DNA of 64,000 bases, taken from assembly GCA_022827905.1 (NCBI GenBank), contig JAJEIQ010000014.1, positions 1-64,000 of the forward strand. Reading direction: 5' to 3'. A program made the translations under genes and the position numbers. Under the pieces are notes generated by a model that had not been told where the DNA came from, did not search any database, and saw nothing but the letters and a program-made list of their open reading frames with translations. The DNA is from Pseudomonadales bacterium. GTDB lineage: Bacteria; Pseudomonadota; Gammaproteobacteria; Pseudomonadales; Azotimanducaceae. Of the stretch, positions 44,094-55,593 are shown one piece after another (position 1 is the first letter of the stretch; each line of letters opens with the position of its first letter).

Positions 44094-46918
44094 TTCAGGA
44101 TGCCCCGGCGGGTCAGGACCGAGTGCAGGCGCTCCTCCCCAGAGGCGTCGATTTCCGCGGCCACCTGCAAGCGCCAGCAATGTCCCAACGGCACCGCAAG
44201 ACGGCTCAGCTTAACGGCGTCCTTGTCGGTGCAAACCACCGGGGCGCCGTCTTCGTACGCGATTTCCACACCGGTGAAGCGATGGTGGTCCGCGAAGGCA
44301 TGCAACTCGGCGCGCACGCCCAACTCATCCAGCAGGCGCGCAAAGCGCTCCGGGTTGCCGATGCCGGCCACCGCATGCACCCGTTCATGGCATGCCACAA
44401 AATCCGTCGGCGACAGGGCTTCCCCAGTACCAAAATTGATGAAGGCGACCGGCTGCATCCGCATCAGGCTCGCCTCCGGCGCCGCCGAACAGGCGCGGCC
44501 ATTGGTCACCACCCAATCGACCTGCTTAAGCCGCTCCGCCGGTTCCCGCAGCGGCCCGGCGGGCAACAGACGACCATTGCCCAAGCCCCGGTGGCCATCG
44601 ACAACGGCAATCTCAACATCCCGGGCCAAGGCATAGTGCTGCAGGCCATCGTCGGCCACGACCACATCGACATCACCGGTCCTAAGCAAGGCCTGAACGG
44701 CCTTGACCCGGTTGCGGCAAACCACCACCGGACAGTCGGTTCGGGCGGCGATCAGCACCGGCTCATCCCCGCAGCGTGAAGGATCAGCCCCTCCGGAAGG
44801 CACGACCAGCGGGCTGCGACTGCCCTTGCCTCCGTAGCCCCGGGAGACCACGCCAGGCCGCAGGCCCCGTTGCTGCAACCAGCGGACCAGCCAAATCACC
44901 AGCGGCGTCTTGCCTGTTCCCCCGACGGTGATGTTGCCCACGACGATCACCGGCACCGGCGCCCGCCAAGCGCCGGAACGACCGCTCAAGACGGCTCCCC
45001 GCCGGCGCTCGGCCGCTCGGCGCCAGAGCCAGGCCAGCGGTGCCACCAAGCCGGTCCACCATGCACCTTCGTACCAGCCTTTGGCCAAGGCCAGAGCGCC
45101 GCCGCCATCGGCACCCTGCTTGCGGCTCGGCGGCACCGGAACCGGAGACGGCACGCCGTCGCCACCGCTGTCCGCATGGGCATCGTAGAGCTGCGCATAG
45201 AGCCCCCCCATGGCCATCAGGGCATCGTGGCGACCTTGCTCAACGATGCGCCCGTCATCCAGTACGTAGATCAGGTCGGCGTTTTCCACGGTGGACAGCC
45301 GGTGGGCAATGATGAGGGTCGTGCGGCCACGCATGGCTTCCTCCAGCGCAGCGTGGATGTGGCGCTCCGCCTCGCTGTCGAGCGCCGACGTGGCCTCGTC
45401 GAGAATCAGGATGGGCGCATCCTTCAACAGCGCCCGAGCGATGGCGATGCGCTGCCGCTGGCCACCGGACAGCAGCACGCCATCATCGCCCACCAAGGTG
45501 TTCATGCCCTTGGGCAAGGCGGCGATGAAGTCCTGGGCATGGGCGCGGCGCACCGCGTCCTCCAGTGCAGCGGGGTCGGCACCGGCCAAGGCGCCGTAGG
45601 CGATGTTGGCCGCCACGGTGTCGTTGAACAGATTCACCTGCTGGGTGACCAGCGCGATCTGCCGGCGCAGGCTGGCTTGGTCGTATTCCTGAACGGCGCG
45701 GCCATCGAGGCGCACCTCGCCGCTGCCCGCCTCGTAGAAGCGCGGGATCAGGTTGGCGAGGGTCGATTTGCCGCTGCCCGAACGGCCCACCAACGCCACC
45801 GTCTGGCCGGGCTCGACAACCAGGTTGATGTCGCTCAGAGCCGGTCCTTGGTCATCGCTGTAAGAGAAGCTGACGCCGCGAAACTCGATCCGACCTTCCG
45901 CCCGGCCGATGGGCAGCGTGCCCTGGTCGCGCTCCACCGGGGCGTCGAGTTGGGAAAAGACGTCCTCCGCGGCGGCCAAACCCTTCTGCAAGCGGGCATT
46001 GACCTCGGTGAGCTTGCGAATGGGCCGCGCCAGCATGCCGGCCAAGCCCAGAAAGACCACCAGGTCTCCAGTGGACAGCCCATGGGCCACATCGGGCCGC
46101 GCCAGGGTCGCGATCAATAGGGCCACGGCGGCGACCACCAGGATTTGCACGACCTGGGTGCTGGCCGCCTTGGTGACGACCATTTTGAGATTGCGGCGGC
46201 GATTGGCGCGGCTGGCCCGATCGAAGCGCCGCCGTTCGCTGTCCTCGCCGCCGAAGACGCGCACCACCCGGTAGCCGGCAATGGCCTCCGAGGCGACATG
46301 GGTGACATCCCCCATGGCGTTCTGAATGCGCTTGGCGATGCCGCGAAAGCGCCGGCTGGCATAGAGGACGACGACAGCCACCACCGGCACCGCGGCAACG
46401 AAGATCAGCGTCAGCGCCCAGTTGAGGTACAGCATGCAGCCTAGGAAGACGATCACCTTGCCGCCATCCTGAATAATCGTCTTCAGCGCATCGGTGCCGG
46501 TGTCGCGCAATTGCGCCACGTTGAAGGTGATCCGCGAGACCAGGCGTCCTTGGCTGCTGGCGTCGAAGTAGCGGCTCGGCATGTGCAACAATTGCTCAAA
46601 CAGCGCCATGCGCAGGTTGTGGACCACGGTGAAGGAAACCTGGGAGAGCAGCATCTCGCCGACCACCTCGCCCAAGCCGCGCACCACCGCCGCGCCCAGC
46701 ATGGCCAATGGAATGAACAAGGCGGCGCGGGCAGCGCCGGCATCCCAGTCATCGACCAAGGCGCCGAATAGGTTGACGAAGTAGGCCTCGGCGCCGCTGC
46801 CCACCAAGAAGCCCAGTACCGCAATGGCGAACAAGGCCCAATAGGGGCGCACATAGCCAAGCAGGCGCTTGTAGGTGGCCCAGTCCCCGCCTCGCTCGCG
46901 CGCCACGCCAAACCTCAC
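44090..46918 (-). CDS. msbA-lpxK: MsbA-LpxK fusion: lipid A flippase joined to tetraacyldisaccharide 4'-kinase
   Basis: A single uninterrupted frame of 942 codons from GTG 46918, which overlaps the exbD stop as GTGA. Residues 1-~580 are a full MsbA exporter: six membrane helices, Walker A (GRSGSGKST), LSGGQRQRIAIARALL and Walker B (ILILDEATSALD). A Gly/Ser/Pro linker (about 580-605) leads to a full-length LpxK with its P-loop (VGNITVGGTGKTP), DDGLQHY and GNGRLLPAGPLREPAERL. In E. coli and Pseudomonas these are separate adjacent genes. MsbA moves lipid A-core across the inner membrane; LpxK adds the 4' phosphate. No stop codon separates them, but in-frame GTG codons in the linker could allow extra LpxK. 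Confidence 0.93.
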   Translation of the reverse strand: MRFGVARERGGDWATYKRLLGYVRPYWALFAIAVLGFLVGSGAEAYFVNLFGALVDDWDAGAARAALFIPLAMLGAAVVRGLGEVVGEMLLSQVSFTVVHNLRMALFEQLLHMPSRYFDASSQGRLVSRITFNVAQLRDTGTDALKTIIQDGGKVIVFLGCMLYLNWALTLIFVAAVPVVAVVVLYASRRFRGIAKRIQNAMGDVTHVASEAIAGYRVVRVFGGEDSERRRFDRASRANRRRNLKMVVTKAASTQVVQILVVAAVALLIATLARPDVAHGLSTGDLVVFLGLAGMLARPIRKLTEVNARLQKGLAAAEDVFSQLDAPVERDQGTLPIGRAEGRIEFRGVSFSYSDDQGPALSDINLVVEPGQTVALVGRSGSGKSTLANLIPRFYEAGSGEVRLDGRAVQEYDQASLRRQIALVTQQVNLFNDTVAANIAYGALAGADPAALEDAVRRAHAQDFIAALPKGMNTLVGDDGVLLSGGQRQRIAIARALLKDAPILILDEATSALDSEAERHIHAALEEAMRGRTTLIIAHRLSTVENADLIYVLDDGRIVEQGRHDALMAMGGLYAQLYDAHADSGGDGVPSPVPVPPSRKQGADGGGALALAKGWYEGAWWTGLVAPLAWLWRRAAERRRGAVLSGRSGAWRAPVPVIVVGNITVGGTGKTPLVIWLVRWLQQRGLRPGVVSRGYGGKGSRSPLVVPSGGADPSRCGDEPVLIAARTDCPVVVCRNRVKAVQALLRTGDVDVVVADDGLQHYALARDVEIAVVDGHRGLGNGRLLPAGPLREPAERLKQVDWVVTNGRACSAAPEASLMRMQPVAFINFGTGEALSPTDFVACHERVHAVAGIGNPERFARLLDELGVRAELHAFADHHRFTGVEIAYEDGAPVVCTDKDAVKLSRLAVPLGHCWRLQVAAEIDASGEERLHSVLTRRGILK

Positions 46919-47340
46919 GGGCCGTCCGCGGGGGGACGCGTGGATGGAACAGAACGGGTGAGAATGCTGATCCGCGTCATGCCGGACTGGCTTGCCGCAT
47001 CCATGGCACCGACCACCGCTTGGTGCGGGGCCAGCGCATCCGCCGCAATGACGGCGCGGGGCGCCTCGTCTTCGCCGCGGACCGAGGTCAGAGCCCGGGC
47101 AAGCTCGGATTTGGCGGTGGGCTGTCCGTTGACCACATAGCCGCCGTCGCGGCGCACCGTGATCGTCACGGGGGCGCTCGCTTGCGGCCATCCTTCCCGA
47201 GCTTCCGGCAGGTCGATTTGCAGCTCGCTACGGCGGATGAACGTGGTGGAAACCATGAAGAAAATAAGCAGCAGAAAGACGATGTCGATCAACGGCGCCA
47301 GCTCGACGGTCGCTGCCAAGCGCCCTCGGCGACGGTTCAT
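46915..47340 (-). CDS. exbD: ExbD/TolR-family proton-channel protein
   Basis: 141 residues with one N-terminal membrane helix (IDIVFLLLIFFMVSTTFI) preceded by the conserved LAPLID, whose Asp lies in the proton path, and a periplasmic domain rich in beta strands (DLPEAREG...). With ExbB it forms a proton-driven energiser of an outer-membrane process. No tonB or tolA is next to it, so whether the pair serves TonB, Tol or another partner is undecided. The start overlaps the exbB stop as ATGA and its own stop overlaps the MsbA-LpxK start as GTGA. Confidence 0.93.
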   Translation of the reverse strand: MNRRRGRLAATVELAPLIDIVFLLLIFFMVSTTFIRRSELQIDLPEAREGWPQASAPVTITVRRDGGYVVNGQPTAKSELARALTSVRGEDEAPRAVIAADALAPHQAVVGAMDAASQSGMTRISILTRSVPSTRPPADGP

Positions 47341-47972
47341 GATTCGTCCAACTGCCCCGACGCCGATGGCGGAACGTCGCTGTGCGCGGCGTCCACCAAA
47401 TGCGCCGCGTGCCGCTCCAGGTCCACCACCAAGTCATCGACCCGGCGCAGAAAGAAGCGGTGCAGCATGAGCGACGGTATGGCCACCGCCAGGCCGGCGG
47501 CGGTGGTGATCAGGGCTTCAGAAATGCCCCCGGCCAGCGACTCGGGATGCCCGGTGCCATCGAGCATCAGGGCGGAAAACACGCGGATCATGCCAACCAC
47601 CGTGCCGAGCAATCCCAACAGGGGCGATATCGAAGCGATAATGCCCAGAGAGGTCAGATAGCGCTCCAGATCGTGGCTGACAGCGGCGATGGCCTCGGTC
47701 ATGGCCTCCTTCATCAAGCTGCGGCCCCGCCGTGCGTTGGCAATCCCCGCCGCCAACACTTGCCCCAACGGGCTGTCGGCCGCCAATTCGCCAGGCCGTG
47801 CCCCACCCGCGCCATCCCGCGCCCATCGCCGGGCGTCGTCAAGCAGACCCTTGGGTATCACTCGGGCGCTGTGCAGGGTCCAGCCCCGTTCAATGCCGAT
47901 CGCCAAGGCGGCGACGCTGCATAGCAGGATGGGCACCATGAGCCAGCCGCCGGATTGCATGACACCCAACAT
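47337..47972 (-). CDS. exbB: ExbB/TolQ/MotA-family proton-channel protein
   Basis: 211 residues with an N-terminal helix (GGWLMVPILLCSVAALAIGIERGW), a cytoplasmic helical region and two C-terminal helices. The family motif LGIIASISPLLGLLGTVVGMIRVF is followed by ISEALITTAAGLAVAIPSLMLHRFFLRRVD. It pairs with ExbD in a proton-conducting complex in the inner membrane. The exbB-exbD-lpxK order is common in Pseudomonas-like genomes. galU lies about 53 bases downstream of the start on the upstream side and is transcribed the same way. Confidence 0.94.
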   Translation of the reverse strand: MLGVMQSGGWLMVPILLCSVAALAIGIERGWTLHSARVIPKGLLDDARRWARDGAGGARPGELAADSPLGQVLAAGIANARRGRSLMKEAMTEAIAAVSHDLERYLTSLGIIASISPLLGLLGTVVGMIRVFSALMLDGTGHPESLAGGISEALITTAAGLAVAIPSLMLHRFFLRRVDDLVVDLERHAAHLVDAAHSDVPPSASGQLDES

Positions 47973-48025
47973 CGATCTCGCTCCGGGAGGCGCCCTAGGG
48001 CGCCGCTCGACCTCGCCTAAGCGTT

Positions 48026-48850
48026 TCAGTCCTGATCATGGCGGGCGTAGCAATGGTTGGTGGCTTCCACGAAGCCGTCGATGGAGCCGCAGTCAAACCG
48101 CCTGCCGTCAAACTTGTAGCCGATGACGGCGCCCTGCTGAGCCTGGGTGAGCAGGGCATCGGTGATCTGCACCTCGCCGCCCAGACCCGCTACCGTGGTA
48201 TCAAGAATGTCAAAGATGTCCGGGGTCAGGATGTAGCGGCCGATGATGGCCAGATTGCTCGGCGCCGTTCCCGGCGGCGGCTTCTCGACCATGTCGGTGA
48301 CCCGGAAGATGCGTTCGGTGATCGCCTCGCCGGCAATCACGCCGTACTTGCCGATGTCCTCATCGGCCACTTCCTCGATGGCGACGATGCTGCACCGGAA
48401 TTGCCGAAAGATGGCCACCATCTGCGCCAGCACCCCTTGCCCCTCCCCGAGGCACAGGTCGTCAGCCAGAACCACCCCAAAGGGCTCATCGCCGATCAGG
48501 GTCCGCCCGCTTCGAATCGCGTGGCCCAAGCCGCGCATGGTGACCTGCCGGCTGTAGGAGAAGGTGCAGCGCTCGATGAGTTCGCGGATGCCGGAAAGCA
48601 GCACCTCCTTGCCGGTGCCTTGAATCTGGTGCTCCAGCTCATAGCTGAGGTCAAAATGGTCCTCGATCGCCCGCTTGCCGCGGCCAGTCACGAAGCCGAT
48701 GTCCGTCAAGCCCGCCTCGAGCGCCTCCTCCACCCCATACTGCACCAAGGGCTTGTTGAGAATGGGCAGCATCTCCTTGGGCATCGACTTGGTGGCGGGC
48801 AGAAATCGGGTGCCGTAGCCCGCCACCGGAAACAAGCACTTCTTGATCAT
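48026..48850 (-). CDS. galU: UTP-glucose-1-phosphate uridylyltransferase
   Basis: 274 residues, shorter than the E. coli enzyme by about 28. The full core is present: FPVAGYGTRFLPATKSMPKEMLPILNKPLVQYGVEEALEAG, FVTGRGKRAIEDHFD, VVLADDLCLGEG, VVAIEEV-like VAIEEVADEDIGKYGVI, and the acceptor region GYKFDGRRFDCGSIDGFVEA. It makes UDP-glucose for LPS, exopolysaccharide and osmolyte synthesis in the cytoplasm. It lies between clpB and exbB, which is not its usual neighbourhood. A complex hairpin region stands upstream at 48867-48941. Confidence 0.95.
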   Translation of the reverse strand: MIKKCLFPVAGYGTRFLPATKSMPKEMLPILNKPLVQYGVEEALEAGLTDIGFVTGRGKRAIEDHFDLSYELEHQIQGTGKEVLLSGIRELIERCTFSYSRQVTMRGLGHAIRSGRTLIGDEPFGVVLADDLCLGEGQGVLAQMVAIFRQFRCSIVAIEEVADEDIGKYGVIAGEAITERIFRVTDMVEKPPPGTAPSNLAIIGRYILTPDIFDILDTTVAGLGGEVQITDALLTQAQQGAVIGYKFDGRRFDCGSIDGFVEATNHCYARHDQD

Positions 48851-48866
48851 GGATGCATCGGGCTCC

Positions 48867-48941
48867 TCATCACTGCAAACTCATGCGAGGGGCAAGCCCC
48901 TCGCGCTCCCCGGCTGAAGGCTCTTGCAGTCTCTGTGATGA
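48867..48941. repeat. Nested inverted repeats in the clpB-galU gap
   Basis: Outer arms TCATCAC (48867-48873) and GTGATGA (48935-48941), next TGCAA (48874-48878) with TTGCA (48924-48928), and an inner hairpin of 9 base pairs with an AA loop (48885-48904). Transcription runs from clpB toward galU, so the folded RNA would separate the two messages. No T tail is seen. Confidence 0.6.
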
Positions 48942-48977
48942 AGCCGATGTTAGACGATCAGGAGCGTTAGTGGCACC

Positions 48978-51560
<2,583 letters not shown>

Positions 51561-51633
51561 CGTCATTGCTCCTCAATCGGGTTGCACTGCTCGTTGACCG
51601 GAGGCCCGCGCCGACTTCCTGCCAACAATCCCT

Positions 51634-51661
51634 ACAATGCGTCCAGACTTGCGCTTTTCAA
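51634..51661 (-). promoter_or_regulatory. Possible heat-shock (sigma-32) promoter of clpB
   Basis: On the minus strand TTGAAA (51661-51656), a 14-base spacer and CGCATTGT (51641-51634). The -35 fits the sigma-32 core; the -10 only partly fits CCCCAT-like consensus. It overlaps the comEC stop and would give a leader of about 70 bases. Confidence 0.3.
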
Positions 51662-53820
51662 CGGCTGTCCAAGGCATTCGCCGGCGGTCGATTCACCCAC
51701 CAAGCCCAACCGGCGTTGCGTTCCCGGCGCTGGGCGACCACCCGCTCCGGCACCGCCGAGGACCAGTGCAGGGCCCCTTCGATGCCGGTCATCCACACTT
51801 CGGAACCCAACAGCCGATAGCGCCGCACCACCCGTGGTTGGGGGTGGCCGTACGGGTTGCGCCAGCCCGCGCTGATGAAGACCAAGCGTGGGTTGACCGC
51901 CTCGATGAAGCGTTTGGAGGAGGAGCTGCCGCTGCCGTGATGGGGCGCAAACAGCACGGTGGCGGGAGCGACGCCGTCAACCACCAAGGCGGCCTCCACA
52001 TGGCGTGTGATGTCGCCTGTCAACAGGACGCGCTGGTCTCCAGCGCGAACCTCGAGAACGCAGGAGGCGTTATTGTCGTCCCCGGCGAATCCAGCAGGGG
52101 GATGCAGCATCGCAAAGGCCACCCCATCCCAAGTCCAGCGTTGGCCGCGGCGGCAGGGCTCAGCGTTCAGGCCGGACGCATCGCCCCAGACGGAGGCTGT
52201 GGGCACCCCGCGCAGCACGGCGGCAGCGCCTCCGGCGTGATCCAGATCGTCATGGCTGACGATCAGACGGTCCAAGCCGCGTTTTCCGGTGGCGGCAATT
52301 GCCGGCACCACGACCGCTTCGCCCAAGTCAAAGCCAGAAGGGAATCGCGGCCCCGCATCGAACAGCAAGCGGTGATTGCGCGTGTCGATCAGCGCTGCGC
52401 TGCCCTGCCCCACGTCCAACGCCAGAACTCGGAAATGCCCCTGCGCCGGCCGATCTTGAAAAACCATCAGCCCGGCCGCCCACAAGGGTAGGCAGGCAAG
52501 CCGCAGGCGCCAACTCGGCGCCGCCAGGGCGCAGGCGAGCGCAGCCAACGCGGCGAGGCCTTGCCCAAGCGGGATCGAAAGCGGGTGGGACTGACCGCCC
52601 CCAAGCACTTCCAAGCCGCCCAGCAAGGCCGACACCGACAGGTCCGCCAGCAGCCAGCCGAACGTGTCGAACGGCGCGCCCGCCAGGGTGGCAACCAGCG
52701 AGAACATCACTAAAGGCACGGCCACCAACGATATCCAAGGCACCGCGATCAGGTTGGCGAGGCCAGCGGCGGGCGCGACTTCGCCCACCACCGTGGCGGT
52801 CATCACGGTCATGGCCAACACCATGAGCATCTGCGCCCGAACCAAGCCAGCCGCCCAGCCGAGGGCTGGCGCACGGTTGGCAAATCCGGCGACGAGCACG
52901 GCGACCGCACCGAATGAGAGCCAAAAGCCTTGGGTGAGCACGGCACCCGGATCCACGCCGAGCACCATCACCGCAGCCAGCGCCAGCCAACTTGCCACCG
53001 GTGCCCGACGGCCGCCGGCAAAGGCCAGAGCGGCGAATCCACTCATCACGCCAGCCCGAAAGGCCGGCGGCTCGGCACCGCAGAGCCAAACGAAGCCAGT
53101 CATGGCGACCAAGGAGAACCCCGCGGCGGTCCAGCCGGCAGGCAGCCAAGCCAAGCCACCCGGCACCAAGCGGGCAGCGCCGGCCCCCACGGCATAGCCC
53201 AGCAACGCCACCAATCCAACATGCAGCCCGGAAACGACCAGCAGATGCACCGTGCCTGTGCGCCGCAGCAACGCCCAGTCAGCGTCGGTCAAGGCACTGC
53301 CGTCGCCGGTGGCCAAGGCCCGCAGATGGGCGCCGTGGCGACGGTCGGCCAGCCGTTCGGCAACCAAGTCCCGAATGCGCTGGCGCCGATCAACGGCAGG
53401 CGGCAGCAGGCGCTCGCCTGATCGGATGTAGCCCGTGCCGTTGATGCCGTTGCCGAACAGCCAACGTTCATAGTCAAAGCCGCCCGGATTCTGGTATCCC
53501 CAAGGGGCCCGCACCTTGGCTTCCACCTGCCAAGCCTCGCCGGCCTCGACCGGCGGTGGGAAATACCAGTTGAGGCGCAAGCGGCGACCGCTCAGGTCCA
53601 CGCATTCGGGGCTTAGGTCGCGCCGTACCGCCACTTCAAGGCCCAATCGGTCCTGGGCCGGGAATGACGTCGCCTCCAGTATGGCAATGACCAGCTTGCG
53701 CGGTGCTTCTGCAGAGCAATGGGGCACCCGGGCGGACAGGCCCGACCGCGCCATCTCCAGCAGGGACGCCGCGGCGCAGCCGATCAACAGCAACCACATC
53801 AGCCATCGGATAGCAGGCAT
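51658..53820 (-). CDS. comEC: DNA uptake channel protein ComEC/Rec2
   Basis: 720 residues. Order: N-terminal membrane helix and DUF4131-like OB region (~20-180, with WQVEAKVRAPWGYQNPGGFDYERWLF), the polytopic competence domain with the diagnostic VSGLHVGLVALLGYAVG (~200-460), and a C-terminal metallo-beta-lactamase domain (DVGQGSAALIDTRNHRLLFDAG, SHDDLDHAGG, LLTGDI, FAPHHGS) that may degrade the non-transported strand. By family it carries single-stranded DNA across the inner membrane during transformation. No other competence gene is nearby except the distant pilZ. Position before exbB-exbD is as in Pseudomonas, but clpB and galU are inserted. Confidence 0.95.
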   Translation of the reverse strand: MPAIRWLMWLLLIGCAAASLLEMARSGLSARVPHCSAEAPRKLVIAILEATSFPAQDRLGLEVAVRRDLSPECVDLSGRRLRLNWYFPPPVEAGEAWQVEAKVRAPWGYQNPGGFDYERWLFGNGINGTGYIRSGERLLPPAVDRRQRIRDLVAERLADRRHGAHLRALATGDGSALTDADWALLRRTGTVHLLVVSGLHVGLVALLGYAVGAGAARLVPGGLAWLPAGWTAAGFSLVAMTGFVWLCGAEPPAFRAGVMSGFAALAFAGGRRAPVASWLALAAVMVLGVDPGAVLTQGFWLSFGAVAVLVAGFANRAPALGWAAGLVRAQMLMVLAMTVMTATVVGEVAPAAGLANLIAVPWISLVAVPLVMFSLVATLAGAPFDTFGWLLADLSVSALLGGLEVLGGGQSHPLSIPLGQGLAALAALACALAAPSWRLRLACLPLWAAGLMVFQDRPAQGHFRVLALDVGQGSAALIDTRNHRLLFDAGPRFPSGFDLGEAVVVPAIAATGKRGLDRLIVSHDDLDHAGGAAAVLRGVPTASVWGDASGLNAEPCRRGQRWTWDGVAFAMLHPPAGFAGDDNNASCVLEVRAGDQRVLLTGDITRHVEAALVVDGVAPATVLFAPHHGSGSSSSKRFIEAVNPRLVFISAGWRNPYGHPQPRVVRRYRLLGSEVWMTGIEGALHWSSAVPERVVAQRRERNAGWAWWVNRPPANALDSR

Positions 53821-53870
53821 AATTCAACGAGGCGATTGACAATCTGTTTTCGCGATCAAGAAAACCAGTT

Positions 53871-54479
53871 ATGCCAAAAGAAATCCTGCGCCGGTATCTG
53901 CCGGATGCCGACAAGATTCGTGCGAATCCCGCCCTTCGGCCGTTGGGATTGCTCCTACACAACACCGACATTTGGCGCCTCAACCGGCGTGCGGTGGCGG
54001 GCGCCACCTTCATCGGGCTGTTCTGCGCCTTCTTGCCAATTCCCTTTCAAATGCTGGTGGCAGGTGCCCTGGTCGTAGTTTTCCGCTGCAATCTGCCCAT
54101 CGCCATCGCCTTGGTCTGGATATCGAATCCCCTCACCATAGCGCCGATGTTCTACTTCACTTACCGCTTAGGCGCTTGGCTGCTGGACATGCGCATCGAG
54201 GTGGAGGCCGTGGAAATCAGCTTCAGTTGGATCTTCGCCAACCTGACCCGCATCGGCTATCCGCTGATCTTCGGCAGCCTCCTATGCGGCTGGATCGCCG
54301 GTGTGACCGGCTTCGTGCTGGCTCGGCTGCTATGGCGCCTGCACATCATCCAGCGCTGGCGACAGCGACGGAGTTGGCGGGCTAGGAGTGCAATCCCTCA
54401 ACCGGGTTCTGCTGCGCGGCGCGGCGCGCCGGGATCCAAGCCGACAGCAGGCACAGCAGCCAGGACAGGCCACCGATGA
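53871..54479 (+). CDS. DUF2062-family membrane protein
   Basis: 202 residues. The DUF2062 core (about 20-165) is clear: a basic N-terminus, then RRAVAGATFIGLFCAFLPIPFQMLVAGALVVVFRCNLPIAIALVWISNPLTIAPMFYFTYRLGAWLL and two further hydrophobic segments. The family is small, found in the inner membrane, and lacks a firm function; it sits near lol or comEC genes in several gammaproteobacteria. A TTGACA (53836-53841) upstream could be a -35, but no good -10 follows. The C-terminal ~35 residues are basic and low-complexity and overlap the 3' end of the converging lolE gene by 98 bases, so they may be an over-run. Confidence 0.88.
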   Translation: MPKEILRRYLPDADKIRANPALRPLGLLLHNTDIWRLNRRAVAGATFIGLFCAFLPIPFQMLVAGALVVVFRCNLPIAIALVWISNPLTIAPMFYFTYRLGAWLLDMRIEVEAVEISFSWIFANLTRIGYPLIFGSLLCGWIAGVTGFVLARLLWRLHIIQRWRQRRSWRARSAIPQPGSAARRGAPGSKPTAGTAARTGHR

Positions 54480-55593
54480 GGACCAGGTCGGCGGGCAGCA
54501 CCCGCGACGGCACGGTTTCAAAGTAGGAGCCTTCCAAAAGCGCAAGGCCCAGCCAGGCTTCAAGCCCCGCAAAGATCGGACCGATGCGGCTGGCGGCGGC
54601 AACGCCCAACATCAGGCCCGACGCGATGCCCAAGGTTGCCACCATCACGCCCTGCACCAGGAACACGCGCTGAACCAAGGTGCCGGTCGCGCCCAGGGAG
54701 CGCAGCACGGCGATGTCCGCCCGCTTGCTGTCGATGACCATGGTTTGGCTGGAGACGATGTTGAATCCGGCCACTGCGACGATCAGCAGCAGGATCAGGA
54801 ACATCAGCGCCTTTTCAATGCGCACCGCAAGAAAGAGTTCGCCATAGCTCTGCATCCAGGTTTCAATCCCCGCCGCGACTCCGGCTCGGCCCCCGGCTTC
54901 GGCAGCCATCCGGGCAAAATCGCCGGCTGACAAGGGATCGTCAAGCACCACGCGGACGCGGTCGGCGCCAAGGCGGTCGAGTTCCGCGCCATCGAAGCCA
55001 GCGCGGGACACGATCACCAACCCGTAGTCGAATTCCGCGCCGATCTCGAACAGCCCCGCAAGCCGGAGGGCCTTGAAACGCGGCTGCACCGTACCCCCTT
55101 CAGCTAAGGGGAGCGCGAGGCGCAGGGCATCGCCCTCCAACAGGCCCAAGCGGCGAGCCAAGGGCCGGCCCATCACCAAGCCGGTGGGCGCGGCCACCGC
55201 CTCCCCCAACCTCCGGCCCAGCATGTTGGCATCGATGGTGGTCAATTGCGGCGCATCGGCGGCATCAATCCCGTAAACAGTCACCGGGGCCACGCCGCCC
55301 GCGCCAACCACCATGCCGGACGCCTCAAAGAAGGGATAGGCGGCGACAACGCCCGCCAACTGCTCGACGGCCTCGGCGCCCATGCCCTCGGAGTGGGGCA
55401 ACAGCGCGTGGGGGACGGTGCCGAGAATGCGGCTGCGCAACTCCGCATCGAAGCCGTTCATGACGCTGACCACCACGGTCAGCACCAGGACGCCCGCGCC
55501 AAGGCCCGTCAACGTCATCCAGTTGATCAGCCGCGCATAGCGGTTGCGGCCCCGCCACAGATGGCGCAAGGCAATCCAAAGCACCAGCCTCAT
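54382..55593 (-). CDS. lolE: Lipoprotein-releasing transporter permease LolC/LolE family (second paralogue)
   Basis: 403 residues. FtsX/LolCE topology: one N-terminal helix (NWMTLTGLGAGVLVLTVVVSVMNGFDAELRSRILGTVPHALL), a large periplasmic domain (about 50-270), and three C-terminal helices (LMFLILLLIVAVAGFNIVSSQTMVI..., LRSLGATGTLVQRVFLVQGVMVATLGIASGLMLGV). It starts with ATG in a 4-base overlap with lolD. With LolD and the other permease it extracts outer-membrane lipoproteins from the inner membrane and passes them to LolA. Assignment as LolE rather than LolC rests on operon order only. Confidence 0.88.
   Translation of the reverse strand: MRLVLWIALRHLWRGRNRYARLINWMTLTGLGAGVLVLTVVVSVMNGFDAELRSRILGTVPHALLPHSEGMGAEAVEQLAGVVAAYPFFEASGMVVGAGGVAPVTVYGIDAADAPQLTTIDANMLGRRLGEAVAAPTGLVMGRPLARRLGLLEGDALRLALPLAEGGTVQPRFKALRLAGLFEIGAEFDYGLVIVSRAGFDGAELDRLGADRVRVVLDDPLSAGDFARMAAEAGGRAGVAAGIETWMQSYGELFLAVRIEKALMFLILLLIVAVAGFNIVSSQTMVIDSKRADIAVLRSLGATGTLVQRVFLVQGVMVATLGIASGLMLGVAAASRIGPIFAGLEAWLGLALLEGSYFETVPSRVLPADLVLIGGLSWLLCLLSAWIPARRAAQQNPVEGLHS

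Noticed and set aside
44870-46120. A 416-codon plus-strand frame opposite msbA-lpxK
   Set aside because: Antisense to conserved ATPase motifs and lacks any domain or ribosome site.
47337-47972. exbB-exbD as a TonB uptake operon
   Set aside because: No tonB or receptor gene is adjacent; the pair is a conserved neighbour of lpxK in related genomes, so a siderophore role is not claimed.
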